The notes beneath the pieces are model-generated. The model did not search any database and was not told the origin of the DNA. It was given only the letters and a program-made list of their open reading frames with translations. A DNA stretch of 64,000 nt from Streptomyces sp. MA5143a (lineage in GTDB: Bacteria > Actinomycetota > Actinomycetes > Streptomycetales > Streptomycetaceae): positions 62,001 through 126,000 of the forward strand of contig NZ_OLMK01000036.1 in NCBI RefSeq assembly GCF_900290235.1, read 5' to 3'. Shown here piece by piece: positions 1 through 9,894 of this stretch. Both the position numbers and the translations under genes were made by a program. Numbering within the stretch: position 1 is the first letter of the stretch; each line of letters begins with the position of its first letter.

Positions 1-1
1 C

Positions 2-214
2 TACCAGCGGGTGTTCCCCTCCCGGGAGGGCGGCTCCGACGTCCTCGCCGAGGTCCGCTCGGGTGACGCCGTCCTCGTCCCCGACGGCTGGCACGGCCCG
101 TCCATCGCGCAGCCCGGCCACAGCATGTACTACCTGAACGTGATGGCCGGTCCGGGCACCGAGCGGCAGTGGCGGATCTGCTTCCACCCGGATCACACGG
201 AGGGATACCGATGA
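2..214 (+). CDS. iolB: 5-deoxy-glucuronate isomerase IolB, C-terminal part
   Basis: Only the last 70 codons lie in the window; the gene enters from the left edge in the frame starting at base 2. The stretch DGWHGPSIAQPGHSMYYLNV followed by MAGPG is typical of the cupin-fold C-terminus of IolB, which isomerises 5-deoxy-glucuronate to 5-dehydro-2-deoxy-gluconate in myo-inositol breakdown. The stop codon overlaps the start of iolD as ATGA, so the two are translationally coupled in one operon. The assignment is firm because the next two genes are also inositol genes. Confidence 0.88.
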   Translation, partial: YQRVFPSREGGSDVLAEVRSGDAVLVPDGWHGPSIAQPGHSMYYLNVMAGPGTERQWRICFHPDHTEGYR

Positions 215-2100
215 CCACCGGGACCACGCGGCTCACCGTGGCGCAGGCGCTGGTGCGGTTCCTCGCCGCCCAGTACACCGAGCGCGACGGGCAGCGGCAG
301 CGGCTGATCGGCGCCACCTGGGGCATCTTCGGCCACGGCAACGTCGCGGGCCTCGGCCAGGCGCTCGTCGAGTACGCCGACACCATGCCCTACCACCAGG
401 GCCGCAACGAACAGGCCATGGTGCACGCGGCCGTCGGCTACGCCCGCCAGTCGGGCCGCCTGTCCACGCACGCGGTGACGACGTCGATCGGCCCCGGCGC
501 CACCAACCTCGTCACCGGCGCCGCCCTCGCCACCATCAACCACCTGCCGGTGCTGCTCCTGCCGGGCGACATCTTCGCGACCCGGCCCGCGGACCCGGTC
601 CTCCAGCAGCTCGAAGTGCCGTACGCGGGCGACATCAGCGTCAACGACACGCTGCGCCCGGTGTCGCGGTACTTCGACCGGGTCACCCGCCCCGAGGCGC
701 TGATCCCGGCCGCCCTCCAGGCGATGCGGGTCCTCACGGACCCCGTCGACACGGGCGCCGTGACCCTCGCGCTGCCGCAGGACGTGCAGGCGGAGGCGTA
801 CGACTGGCCGGAGGAGTTCTTCGCCGAGCGGACCTGGCACGTACGCCGGCCCGCCCCGGACGCGGCCGAACTCGCCGACGCGGTACGGGTGGTCCGCGAG
901 GCCCGCCGACCGCTGATCGTCGCCGGCGGCGGTGTCCACCACGCCCGCGCCGAGGAGGCGCTCGCCGAACTCGCCGACGCCACCGGCATCCCCGTCGCCT
1001 CCACCCAGGCCGGCAAGGGCTCCCTGCGCTACGACCACCCGCAGGACGTCGGCGCCATCGGCCACACCGGCACCGCGACGGCCAACGAACTCGCCCGCAC
1101 CGCCGACCTGGTGATCGGTGTGGGCACCCGGTACACGGACTTCACCACCGCCTCCGGCACCCTCTTCGCCGCCGACGGCGTCCGCTTCCTCAACCTCAAC
1201 ATCGCGCCCTACGACGGCCACAAACTCTCCGGGCTGCCGCTGATCGCGGACGCGCGGGCCGGCCTGGAGGAACTGGCCGAGGCGCTGGAACTGCACGGCC
1301 ACCGGGTCGCGGACGCGTACGTCGCCGAGTACGGCGAGGACAAGCAGCGCTGGGAGCACCGCGTCGACGCCTGCTACGAGGCGGAGGAGCCGGACACCCG
1401 GCCCACCCAGGCCCAGGTCCTCGGTCTCCTCGACGAGATCGTCGACGAGTCCGACATCCTCATCAACGCGGCCGGATCCCTCCCCGGTGACCTGCACAAA
1501 CTGTGGCGTACACGGTCGCGGGACCAGTACCACCTGGAGTACGGCTACTCCTGCATGGGCTACGAGATCCCGGCCGCGATAGGTGTCCGCATGGCCGCTC
1601 CCGGGCGCCCGGTGTGGGCGCTGGTCGGCGACGGCACGTATCTGATGATGCCGACGGAGATCGTGACGGCCGTCCAGGAGAACGTGCCGATCAAGATGCT
1701 GCTGGTGCAGAACCACGGGTACGCCTCGATCGGCGGCCTGTCGGAGTCGGTGGGCGGGGAGCGGTTCGGCACCGCCTACCGGCACCGGAACCCGGACGAC
1801 GGCACGTTCACGGGCGCCCCGCTGCCCGTGGATCTCGCCGCCAACGCGGCCAGCCTCGGCATGCGCGTGCTGCGCGCCAAGACCATCCGCGACCTGCGCG
1901 CGGCCCTCGCCGAGGCGCGGGCCGCCGACACTCCCACTTGTGTCTACGTGGAGACCGAAACCGCAGACACAGTGTCGGGCCCGCCTCCGGCGCAGGCCTG
2001 GTGGGATGTACCTGTGGCCGAGACCGCGACCCGAGTGTCGGCGGTCAAGGCACGTGAGGAGTACGACCGGCACGTCTCCACCCGACGCCGCCATCTGTAA
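211..2100 (+). CDS. iolD: 3D-(3,5/4)-trihydroxycyclohexane-1,2-dione acylhydrolase IolD
   Basis: A 629-residue thiamine-diphosphate enzyme that opens the ring of trihydroxycyclohexane-dione to give 5-deoxy-glucuronate, the step just before IolB. Three ThDP-enzyme domains can be followed: an N-terminal PYR domain with the Glu-containing GRNEQAMVHAAVGYAR stretch (about residues 66-81), a central nucleotide-like domain, and a C-terminal PP domain with VGDGTYLMMPTEI (about 473-485), the GDG cofactor motif. I chose ATG at 211 because it forms an ATGA overlap with iolB; an in-frame start at 169 would sit inside iolB. Length matches the family. Confidence 0.93.
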   Translation: MTTGTTRLTVAQALVRFLAAQYTERDGQRQRLIGATWGIFGHGNVAGLGQALVEYADTMPYHQGRNEQAMVHAAVGYARQSGRLSTHAVTTSIGPGATNLVTGAALATINHLPVLLLPGDIFATRPADPVLQQLEVPYAGDISVNDTLRPVSRYFDRVTRPEALIPAALQAMRVLTDPVDTGAVTLALPQDVQAEAYDWPEEFFAERTWHVRRPAPDAAELADAVRVVREARRPLIVAGGGVHHARAEEALAELADATGIPVASTQAGKGSLRYDHPQDVGAIGHTGTATANELARTADLVIGVGTRYTDFTTASGTLFAADGVRFLNLNIAPYDGHKLSGLPLIADARAGLEELAEALELHGHRVADAYVAEYGEDKQRWEHRVDACYEAEEPDTRPTQAQVLGLLDEIVDESDILINAAGSLPGDLHKLWRTRSRDQYHLEYGYSCMGYEIPAAIGVRMAAPGRPVWALVGDGTYLMMPTEIVTAVQENVPIKMLLVQNHGYASIGGLSESVGGERFGTAYRHRNPDDGTFTGAPLPVDLAANAASLGMRVLRAKTIRDLRAALAEARAADTPTCVYVETETADTVSGPPPAQAWWDVPVAETATRVSAVKAREEYDRHVSTRRRHL

Positions 2101-2116
2101 GAAGGAGTCTTTCGGC

Positions 2117-3619
<1,503 letters not shown>

Positions 3620-3635
3620 GCACCAGCGTCACCAC

Positions 3636-3668
3636 GGCTCCCCGCGCCCACCAGGGCCGCGGGGAGCC
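3636..3668 (+). terminator. Hairpin after mmsA
   Basis: Perfect 11-base inverted repeat GGCTCCCCGCG / CGCGGGGAGCC with an 11-base loop, 17 bases after the mmsA stop. There is no U-tract, as is usual for Streptomyces hairpin terminators. It ends the inositol operon. Confidence 0.75.
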
Positions 3669-3867
3669 GCGCGAGAAGCCCCACCGGACCCGCGCACGCC
3701 CGACCACCCGATCTGCCCCGACTTATCAGGTTGCTGTCAGGCCCGCCCCCCCACCCCGCATACCGCACCCGCTGTATGCCGAATTCCCCCCGTACGACCG
3801 TGGGATACCCCACTCCTCCCCCCTGAGGGGGCCGAGACCCACCACCACACCCCCGTACCGTTGACGC

Positions 3868-6528
3868 ATGGATCTTCGACTGACCGGCCCGCGCCTGCGC
3901 GGAGCGCTCCGGCGGAGGCCGCGTCGCACCGTCGCCGCCGCGGCCGCCGTGGTGGTGCTCGCCGGCGCCGGTACCTGGACGGCCACCGCCTCGGACGAAG
4001 CGGCGCCGGTGAAGCGCACGGACCAGGCCATGGCCATGGGCGAGGGCGTCCGCATCGACACCTCGTACTTCACCTCCGGCGCCACCGGCCGCCGCCCGGC
4101 CGTCCTGCTCGGGCACGGCTTCGGCGGCAGCAAGAACGACGTACGACGCCAGGCCGAGGACCTCGCCCGCGACGGCTACGCGGTGCTGACCTGGTCGGCG
4201 CGTGGCTTCGGCCACTCGACCGGAAAGATCGGGCTCAACGACCCGAAGGCCGAGGTCGCCGACGTCTCCCGGCTCATCGACTGGCTCGCCAAGCGCCCCG
4301 AGGTCCAGCTGGACAAGAAGGGCGACCCGCGCGTGGGCGCCGCCGGCGCCTCCTACGGCGGGGCGATCTCCCTGCTGGCCGCCGGGTACGACGACCGGGT
4401 CGACGCCATCGCCCCGGCCATCACGTACTGGAACCTCGCGGACGCCCTGTTCCCGAACGGCGTGTTCAAGAAGCTCTGGGCCGGCCTGTTCTTCAACACC
4501 GGCGGCGGCTGCGCCAAGTTCGAGGCCGACCTGTGCGCGATGTACGACCGGGTCGCCGAGTCCGGTGAGCCGGACGCCGAGGCCGTCAAGCTCCTCGAAG
4601 CGCGCAGCCCCGAAGCCGTCGGCGACCGCATCAAGGTGCCCACGCTGCTCCTCCAGGGGCAGACCGACTCCCTCTTCCCCCTCGGTCAGGCCGACGCCGC
4701 CGCCAAGGCGATCAAGGCGAACGGCGCGCCCGTCGACGTCGACTGGATCTCCGGCGGCCACGACGGCGGCGACATGGAGACCAGCCGGGTCCAGTCCCGC
4801 GTCGAGGCCTGGTTCGACCGCTATCTGAAGGGCGACAAGAGCGCCGACACCGGCTCCGCGTTCCGCGTCACCCGCACCCTCGGCACCGGCTCCGGCGACG
4901 GCGAGCCCCGCCTGAGCGGCACCACCGACGACGCCTACCCGGGCCTGGAGAGCGACCGCCGGTCCTTCGCCCTCACCGGCCGCGAGCAGAGTTTCGAGAA
5001 CCCGGCCGGCGCCAGCCCGCCCGCCCTCTCGGCCCTGCCCGGCATCGGCGGCGCCGCCGGCGGCCTCTCCCAGCTGTCCTCGCTCGGCGTGAGCCTGTCG
5101 CTCGACTTCCCCGGCCAGTTCGCCGCGTTCCAGTCCAAGCCCGTCACGGACGACGTCCAGATCACCGGCTCACCCACGGCGACCGTCCATGTGAAGTCCA
5201 CCAGCGACGACGCCGTCCTCTTCGCCAAGGTGTACGACGTCGGCCCCGGCGGCGCCTCCCAGGTGCTGCCCTCCCAGCTCGTCCAGCCCGTCCGGGTCGA
5301 GGGTGCCAAGGCCGGCAAGGACGTGAAGCTCACCCTCCCGGCCATCGACCACGAACTCGACGACGGCCACAGCCTGCGTCTGGTCCTCGCCTCCACCGAC
5401 CTCGGCTACGCCTCCCCGGCCGCCCCGGCGACGTACACCGTCTCCCTGAAGGGCGACCTGGAGGTGCCGATCCCGCTCGGCGGGGCCGACCGCTCGGACA
5501 TCCTGCCCGCCTGGGTCTGGTACCTGCCGATCGGCGGCGCGGCCGTCGCTGCCGTCCTGCTCGTCACCGGTCGCCGCCGCATCACGACGCCCGCCCCCGA
5601 CCCGGCGCTCGCCGAGGTCCCGCTCCAGATCACCGACCTCAGCAAGAAGTACAGGAACGGCGACCGCTACAGCGTCCGCGACCTGTCCTTCCGCGTCGAG
5701 AAGGGCCAGGTGCTCGGCCTCCTCGGCCCGAACGGCGCCGGCAAGACCACCACCCTGCGCATGCTGATGGGTCTGATCCAGCCGGACGGCGGCGAGATCC
5801 GCGTCTTCGGCCACGCGATCGTGCCGGGCGCGCCCGTACTGTCCCGCGTCGGCGCCTTCGTCGAGGGCGCCGGCTTCCTCCCGCACCTGTCCGGCCGGGA
5901 GAACCTGGAGCTGTACTGGCGGGCCACCGGCCGCCCCGCCGAGGACGCCCACCTGGAGGAGGCGCTGGAGATCGCCGGCCTCGGCGACGCCCTCGCCCGC
6001 GCGGTGCGCACCTACTCCCAGGGCATGCGCCAGCGCCTGGCCATCGCCCAGGCCATGCTCGGCCTGCCCGACCTGCTGATCCTCGACGAACCGACGAACG
6101 GACTCGACCCGCCGCAGATCCGCGAGATGCGCGAGGTGATGATCCGCTACGCGGCCGCCGGCCGTACCGTCATCGTCTCCAGCCATCTGCTGGCCGAGGT
6201 GGAGCAGACCTGCACCCACCTGGTGGTCATGGACCACGGACAGCTCGTCCAGGCGGGCCCGGTCGGCGAGATCGTCGGCTCCGGCGACACCCTGCTGATC
6301 GGCACCTCCACCCCCGTGGAGGAACCCGTCGTCGACAAGATCGCCGCACTGCCGGGCATCGACTCGGCCGTACGCACCGACGAGGGTCTGGTCGTCCGCC
6401 TCGACGCGGACGGCAGCGCCCAGCGTCTGATCGCCGAGCTGGTCCGGCTGGAGGTCCCCGTCGCCGCGGTCGGCCCCCACCGCCGCCTCGAAGACGCCTT
6501 CCTCACCCTGATCGGAGAGTCCGCATGA
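3868..6528 (+). CDS. Alpha/beta hydrolase (CocE/X-Pro type) fused to ABC transporter ATPase
   Basis: An 886-residue fusion. An Arg-rich N-terminus and a hydrophobic segment (about 23-42) act as signal anchor. An alpha/beta hydrolase follows (about 55-330) with the nucleophile elbow GASYGG around Ser162, then a beta-sandwich like the C-terminal domain of CocE/X-Pro dipeptidyl peptidases (about 350-540). A second membrane segment (about 546-568) leads to an ABC ATPase with Walker A GPNGAGKTT (about 620-628), signature YSQGMRQRL and Walker B LLILDEPTNGLDP (about 735-747). The expected topology puts the hydrolase outside and the ATPase inside. The next gene is its permease, joined by an ATGA overlap. 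Start is the first ATG; no clear ribosome site is seen. Substrate unknown. Confidence 0.88.
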   Translation: MDLRLTGPRLRGALRRRPRRTVAAAAAVVVLAGAGTWTATASDEAAPVKRTDQAMAMGEGVRIDTSYFTSGATGRRPAVLLGHGFGGSKNDVRRQAEDLARDGYAVLTWSARGFGHSTGKIGLNDPKAEVADVSRLIDWLAKRPEVQLDKKGDPRVGAAGASYGGAISLLAAGYDDRVDAIAPAITYWNLADALFPNGVFKKLWAGLFFNTGGGCAKFEADLCAMYDRVAESGEPDAEAVKLLEARSPEAVGDRIKVPTLLLQGQTDSLFPLGQADAAAKAIKANGAPVDVDWISGGHDGGDMETSRVQSRVEAWFDRYLKGDKSADTGSAFRVTRTLGTGSGDGEPRLSGTTDDAYPGLESDRRSFALTGREQSFENPAGASPPALSALPGIGGAAGGLSQLSSLGVSLSLDFPGQFAAFQSKPVTDDVQITGSPTATVHVKSTSDDAVLFAKVYDVGPGGASQVLPSQLVQPVRVEGAKAGKDVKLTLPAIDHELDDGHSLRLVLASTDLGYASPAAPATYTVSLKGDLEVPIPLGGADRSDILPAWVWYLPIGGAAVAAVLLVTGRRRITTPAPDPALAEVPLQITDLSKKYRNGDRYSVRDLSFRVEKGQVLGLLGPNGAGKTTTLRMLMGLIQPDGGEIRVFGHAIVPGAPVLSRVGAFVEGAGFLPHLSGRENLELYWRATGRPAEDAHLEEALEIAGLGDALARAVRTYSQGMRQRLAIAQAMLGLPDLLILDEPTNGLDPPQIREMREVMIRYAAAGRTVIVSSHLLAEVEQTCTHLVVMDHGQLVQAGPVGEIVGSGDTLLIGTSTPVEEPVVDKIAALPGIDSAVRTDEGLVVRLDADGSAQRLIAELVRLEVPVAAVGPHRRLEDAFLTLIGESA

Positions 6529-7436
6529 GCACGCTGACCGAGCGTGCCGAGCACGCAGAACCCGGGCGCACCGACCCCGGACGCCCGACCCCCGTCGAGG
6601 TGGCCGACGGCTACCGCGCGGGCCGCACCCTGCCCCTCGGGGTGGAACTGGTCCGGCAGCTGAAGCGCCGCCGCACCATGGTCATGGGCGGCATCCTGTT
6701 CGCCCTGCCGATCATCCTGGTGATCGCGTTCCAGGTCGGCGGTACGCCCGGCGAGGGCAACAACCGGGTCAACCTGATGGACACGGCGACGGCGTCCGGC
6801 GCGAACTTCGCCGCGGTGAACCTCTTCGCCGCGGCCGGGTTCCTGCTGGTCATCCCGGTCGCGCTGTTCTGCGGCGACACCGTCGCCTCGGAGGCCAGCT
6901 GGTCCTCCCTGCGCTACCTCCTCGCCGCGCCCGTGCCCCGTGCCCGGCTGCTGTGGTCCAAGCTCGTCGTGGGCCTCACCCTCAGCCTCGCGGCGCTGGT
7001 GCTGCTCCCGGTCGTCGCCCTCGCCATCGGCACGGTCGCCTACGGCTGGGGCCCGCTGGAACTCCCCACGGGCGGCGAACTGTCCTCCTCGGCCGCCGCG
7101 CAGGCCCTGGTGATCACCGTCGGGTACATCTTCGTGTCCCAACTGGTCACCGCCGGCATGGCGTTCTGGCTCTCCACCCGGACCGACGCGCCGCTCGGCG
7201 CGGTCGGCGGCGCCGTCGGCCTCACCATCGTCGGCAATGTCCTCGACTCGGTCACCGCCCTCGGCGACTGGCGCCACTTCCTGCCCGCGCACTGGCAGTA
7301 CGCCTGGCTGGACGTCGTCCGCCCGCAGCCCGAGTACACCGACATGATCCAGGGCGTCTCGGTCTCCATAACGTACGCGCTGGTGCTGTTCGCCCTGGCC
7401 TTCCGCGGTTTCGGCCGCAAGGACGTGGTCTCCTAG
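6525..7436 (+). CDS. ABC-2 type transporter permease
   Basis: A 303-residue membrane protein with a hydrophilic N-terminus of about 40 residues and about six membrane segments, beginning with MVMGGILFALPIILVIAF. The pattern (ABC-2/NosY-like, with a large early loop followed by paired helices) fits the integral subunit of an ABC exporter. It overlaps the upstream fused hydrolase-ATPase by four bases (ATGA) and must be its partner. A 10-base-arm hairpin follows the stop, so this is a two-gene operon. The cargo cannot be told from sequence. Confidence 0.87.
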   Translation: MSTLTERAEHAEPGRTDPGRPTPVEVADGYRAGRTLPLGVELVRQLKRRRTMVMGGILFALPIILVIAFQVGGTPGEGNNRVNLMDTATASGANFAAVNLFAAAGFLLVIPVALFCGDTVASEASWSSLRYLLAAPVPRARLLWSKLVVGLTLSLAALVLLPVVALAIGTVAYGWGPLELPTGGELSSSAAAQALVITVGYIFVSQLVTAGMAFWLSTRTDAPLGAVGGAVGLTIVGNVLDSVTALGDWRHFLPAHWQYAWLDVVRPQPEYTDMIQGVSVSITYALVLFALAFRGFGRKDVVS

Positions 7437-7457
7437 GTCAACGGAGGATCACCCACC

Positions 7458-7494
7458 GGTCTCGAAGGGCCGTCGCCGTGGCCGCTTCGAGACC
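7458..7494 (+). terminator. Hairpin after the ABC permease gene
   Basis: Perfect 10-base inverted repeat GGTCTCGAAG / CTTCGAGACC, 21 bases after the permease stop; the loop itself contains a smaller GGC/GCC pairing. No U-tract. Confidence 0.65.
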
Positions 7495-7593
7495 CATCTG
7501 CAACGCCCTGTGTCGCACAATCGGGCCCCCTCGGCCGTCACAGTCACAACAGCCGCCCACGACCGGGCGACGACGACGTGCCGAGGGGGCCCG

Positions 7594-9159
7594 ATGCACA
7601 GCCGTAGCAGCACAGGGACGACACGACGACTGACCACCGCGCTCCTCGCCCTGGGAACCGCCGGGGCACTGCTCCTCACCGGCTGCGGCCAGAGCGGCGA
7701 GAGCCACTCCTCGTCCGACGACCTCAAGGGCGGCGGCCGCACCGCCGACGGCTTCCCGGCCCCGGCCCCCGACGGCCCGGACGCGCGCGACGGCGAGCAA
7801 CAAAACGACGAGTCCCGTGACATCGCCCCCTCGCCCGACCACCTGTCCACCTTCGCCCTGGACGTCGACACCGCCTCCTACGGCTACGCCCGCCGCACCC
7901 TGGAGGACGGCAGCCTGCCCGACCCGTCGACGGTCCGCCCGGAGGAGTTCGTCAACAGCTTCCGGCAGGACTACGAACGCCCGGACGGCGACGGCTTCTC
8001 GGTCACCGTCGACGGCGCCCGCACCAAGGACGACGACTGGTCCCTCGTGCGCGTGGGCCTCGCCACCCGCGCCGCCGACGGCGACCGCGAACGGCCACCC
8101 GCCGCCCTCACCTTCGTCATCGACGTCTCCGGCTCCATGGCCGAGCCCGGCCGCCTCGACCTCGCCAAGGACGCCCTCGGCACGATGACCGACCGGCTCC
8201 GCGACCAGGACTCCGTCGCCCTCGTCACCTTCAGCGACACCGCCGAGACCGTCCTGCCGATGACCCGCCTCGACGACAACCGGGCCAGGATCCACGACGC
8301 CGTCGACAGCCTGGAGCCCGCCGACTCCACCAACCTCGGCGCGGGCGTCGAGACCGGCTACGGGACCGCCGTCGAGGGGCTGCGCAGGGGCGCCACCAAC
8401 CGTGTCGTCCTGCTGTCGGACGCCCTCGCCAACACCGGCGACACCGACGCCGACACCATCCTCGAACGCATCGCCGACGAGCGCCGCGAACACGGCATCA
8501 CCCTCTTCGGCGTGGGTGTCGGCAGCGACTACGGCGACGCCCTGATGGAGCGCCTCGCCGACAAGGGCGACGGCCACACCACATACGTCTCCACCGAGAA
8601 GGAGGCCGAGGAGGTCTTCTGCGAGCAACTCCCGCGCCACGTCGACCTCACCGCCCGCGACGCCAAGGCCCAGGTCGCCTTCGACCCCGAGACGGTGGAG
8701 GAGTTCCGCCTGATCGGCTACGACAACCGGCGGGTCGCCGACGAGGACTTCCGCGACGACAGCGTGGACGGCGGCGAGGTCGGCCCCGGCCACACCGTCA
8801 CCGCCCTCTACGCCGTCCGCACCCGGGCCGGCACCGAGGCCGGCCATCTGGCGACGGCCACCGTCCGCTGGCTCGACCCGGACAGCCGCACCCCGCACGA
8901 GGAGTCCGAGGGCATCGAGGCGTCGGCCCTCCACGGCGACCTGTGGTCCACCGCACCGCGCGGTCTCCAGATCGCCGCGGCGGCCGCCTACTTCGCCGAC
9001 GCCCTGCGCCGCGACGACTCCCGCTGGACCGACCTCCCGGCCGCCCCCACCCTGGGTGAACTGTCTTCCCGCGTTCGCGAACTGAACAGGTACAAGGAGG
9101 ACAAGCAGCTCAACGACCTGTCCGACGCGATAGAGACGGCCCGCACCCTGAAGGGCTAG
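7594..9159 (+). CDS. VWA-domain lipoprotein (YfbK-like)
   Basis: A 521-residue predicted lipoprotein. The signal peptide ends in the lipobox LLTGC with the lipidated Cys31. After a disordered linker comes a YfbK-like N-terminal domain (FALDVDTASYGYARRTL onward, about 88-165), then a von Willebrand A domain with the MIDAS motif DVSGSMAEPG (about 178-187) and a C-terminal DUF3520-like region. Such proteins are thought to bind divalent metal and protein partners outside the membrane. I chose ATG 7594 because it starts the signal peptide and follows GAGGGGG; an in-frame start at 7510 would place extra residues before it. Its stop overlaps the stop of the convergent chorismate mutase gene. Confidence 0.88.
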   Translation: MHSRSSTGTTRRLTTALLALGTAGALLLTGCGQSGESHSSSDDLKGGGRTADGFPAPAPDGPDARDGEQQNDESRDIAPSPDHLSTFALDVDTASYGYARRTLEDGSLPDPSTVRPEEFVNSFRQDYERPDGDGFSVTVDGARTKDDDWSLVRVGLATRAADGDRERPPAALTFVIDVSGSMAEPGRLDLAKDALGTMTDRLRDQDSVALVTFSDTAETVLPMTRLDDNRARIHDAVDSLEPADSTNLGAGVETGYGTAVEGLRRGATNRVVLLSDALANTGDTDADTILERIADERREHGITLFGVGVGSDYGDALMERLADKGDGHTTYVSTEKEAEEVFCEQLPRHVDLTARDAKAQVAFDPETVEEFRLIGYDNRRVADEDFRDDSVDGGEVGPGHTVTALYAVRTRAGTEAGHLATATVRWLDPDSRTPHEESEGIEASALHGDLWSTAPRGLQIAAAAAYFADALRRDDSRWTDLPAAPTLGELSSRVRELNRYKEDKQLNDLSDAIETARTLKG

Positions 9160-9770
9160 GACCGCTCCCCGCACACCGAGGGCAGCGCCCGGACCAGACC
9201 CTCCGCATGGAGCAGGTCCAGGTGGTGGGTGTACGTCGAGCGGATCGCGGCGAGCCGCAGCCGGGGCTCGCAGGAGGCCCCGGCCCGGAGCGGTTCCGTG
9301 TCCGCCAGCGCGGTCAGCACCTGCGTGGTGATCCGGTCGAGGACGGGCCGTACCTCCTTCACGAGGTCCGGCCGCTCGGTCGGCCGCTCCTTGGGGTGAG
9401 CGTCCCAGCGGGCGTACAGACCCCGCTGCACCAGCTTGTTCGCCTCGATCTGGTCCCGGAACACCGCGGTCACCGCGTCCGGATCGAGGCCGAGCCCGAC
9501 CGCCCGCGCGGCCACGTCGTCGAGGATCGCCTTCTCCCGCACCGGATCGTCGATCGGCGTGCTCGTGCCGTACTTGGCCGCCGCGACCTTGTCGGCGACG
9601 AGCAGCCGTTCGGCGAACAGATCGGTCAGCACGGTGAGCGAGCGGGCCCCCGCGACCGTACGAGGGGGAGCGTCGGGGGACTGGGCGGCGGCCGGTACGG
9701 CACCACAGAGAGCCACTGCGGACGTGACACAGACGGATATCAGGACGGACCTGAGGCGGTGGGGGCGCAT
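9156..9770 (-). CDS. Secreted chorismate mutase (AroQ-gamma type)
   Basis: A 204-residue protein with a cleavable signal peptide (RSVLISVCVTSAVALC...AQS) and an all-helical AroQ body containing LFAERLLVADKVAAAKYG, DDPVREKAILDDVAARA and FRDQIEANKLVQRGLYARW, where Arg, Lys and Glu residues of the chorismate pocket lie. The C-terminal cysteines (in ASCEP and SVCGERS) probably pair, as in the secreted M. tuberculosis enzyme. It converts chorismate to prephenate outside the cytoplasm; the role there is unclear. ATG at 9770 is preferred to GTG at 9779 on start-codon grounds. It stands alone and is convergent with the VWA lipoprotein gene. Confidence 0.88.
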   Translation of the reverse strand: MRPHRLRSVLISVCVTSAVALCGAVPAAAQSPDAPPRTVAGARSLTVLTDLFAERLLVADKVAAAKYGTSTPIDDPVREKAILDDVAARAVGLGLDPDAVTAVFRDQIEANKLVQRGLYARWDAHPKERPTERPDLVKEVRPVLDRITTQVLTALADTEPLRAGASCEPRLRLAAIRSTYTHHLDLLHAEGLVRALPSVCGERS

Positions 9771-9835
9771 GATCCACACCTACCACGCGAACCCGACGGT
9801 CCCCCGGAGTCAGTCCAAACCATTGAAAAATCCTT

Positions 9836-9849
9836 ACTTACCGGTAAGT
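9836..9849. promoter_or_regulatory. Perfect 14-bp palindrome, likely TetR-type operator
   Basis: ACTTACCGGTAAGT lies 46 bases upstream of the acyl-CoA ligase start and 66 bases upstream of the divergent chorismate mutase start. Its size and TTACCGGTAA core resemble operators of TetR-family repressors of fatty-acid genes. The repressor is not in the window. Confidence 0.6.
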
Positions 9850-9894
9850 TGACTCGTCGGTAATGAAGGCGGTGGCCGGCCTCGGGGAGCCGTG

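Noticed and set aside
932..1114. Many short plus- and minus-strand frames rich in Arg, Pro and Ala across the window
   Set aside because: They lie inside confirmed genes in other frames and show only the codon-shift signature of high-GC DNA.
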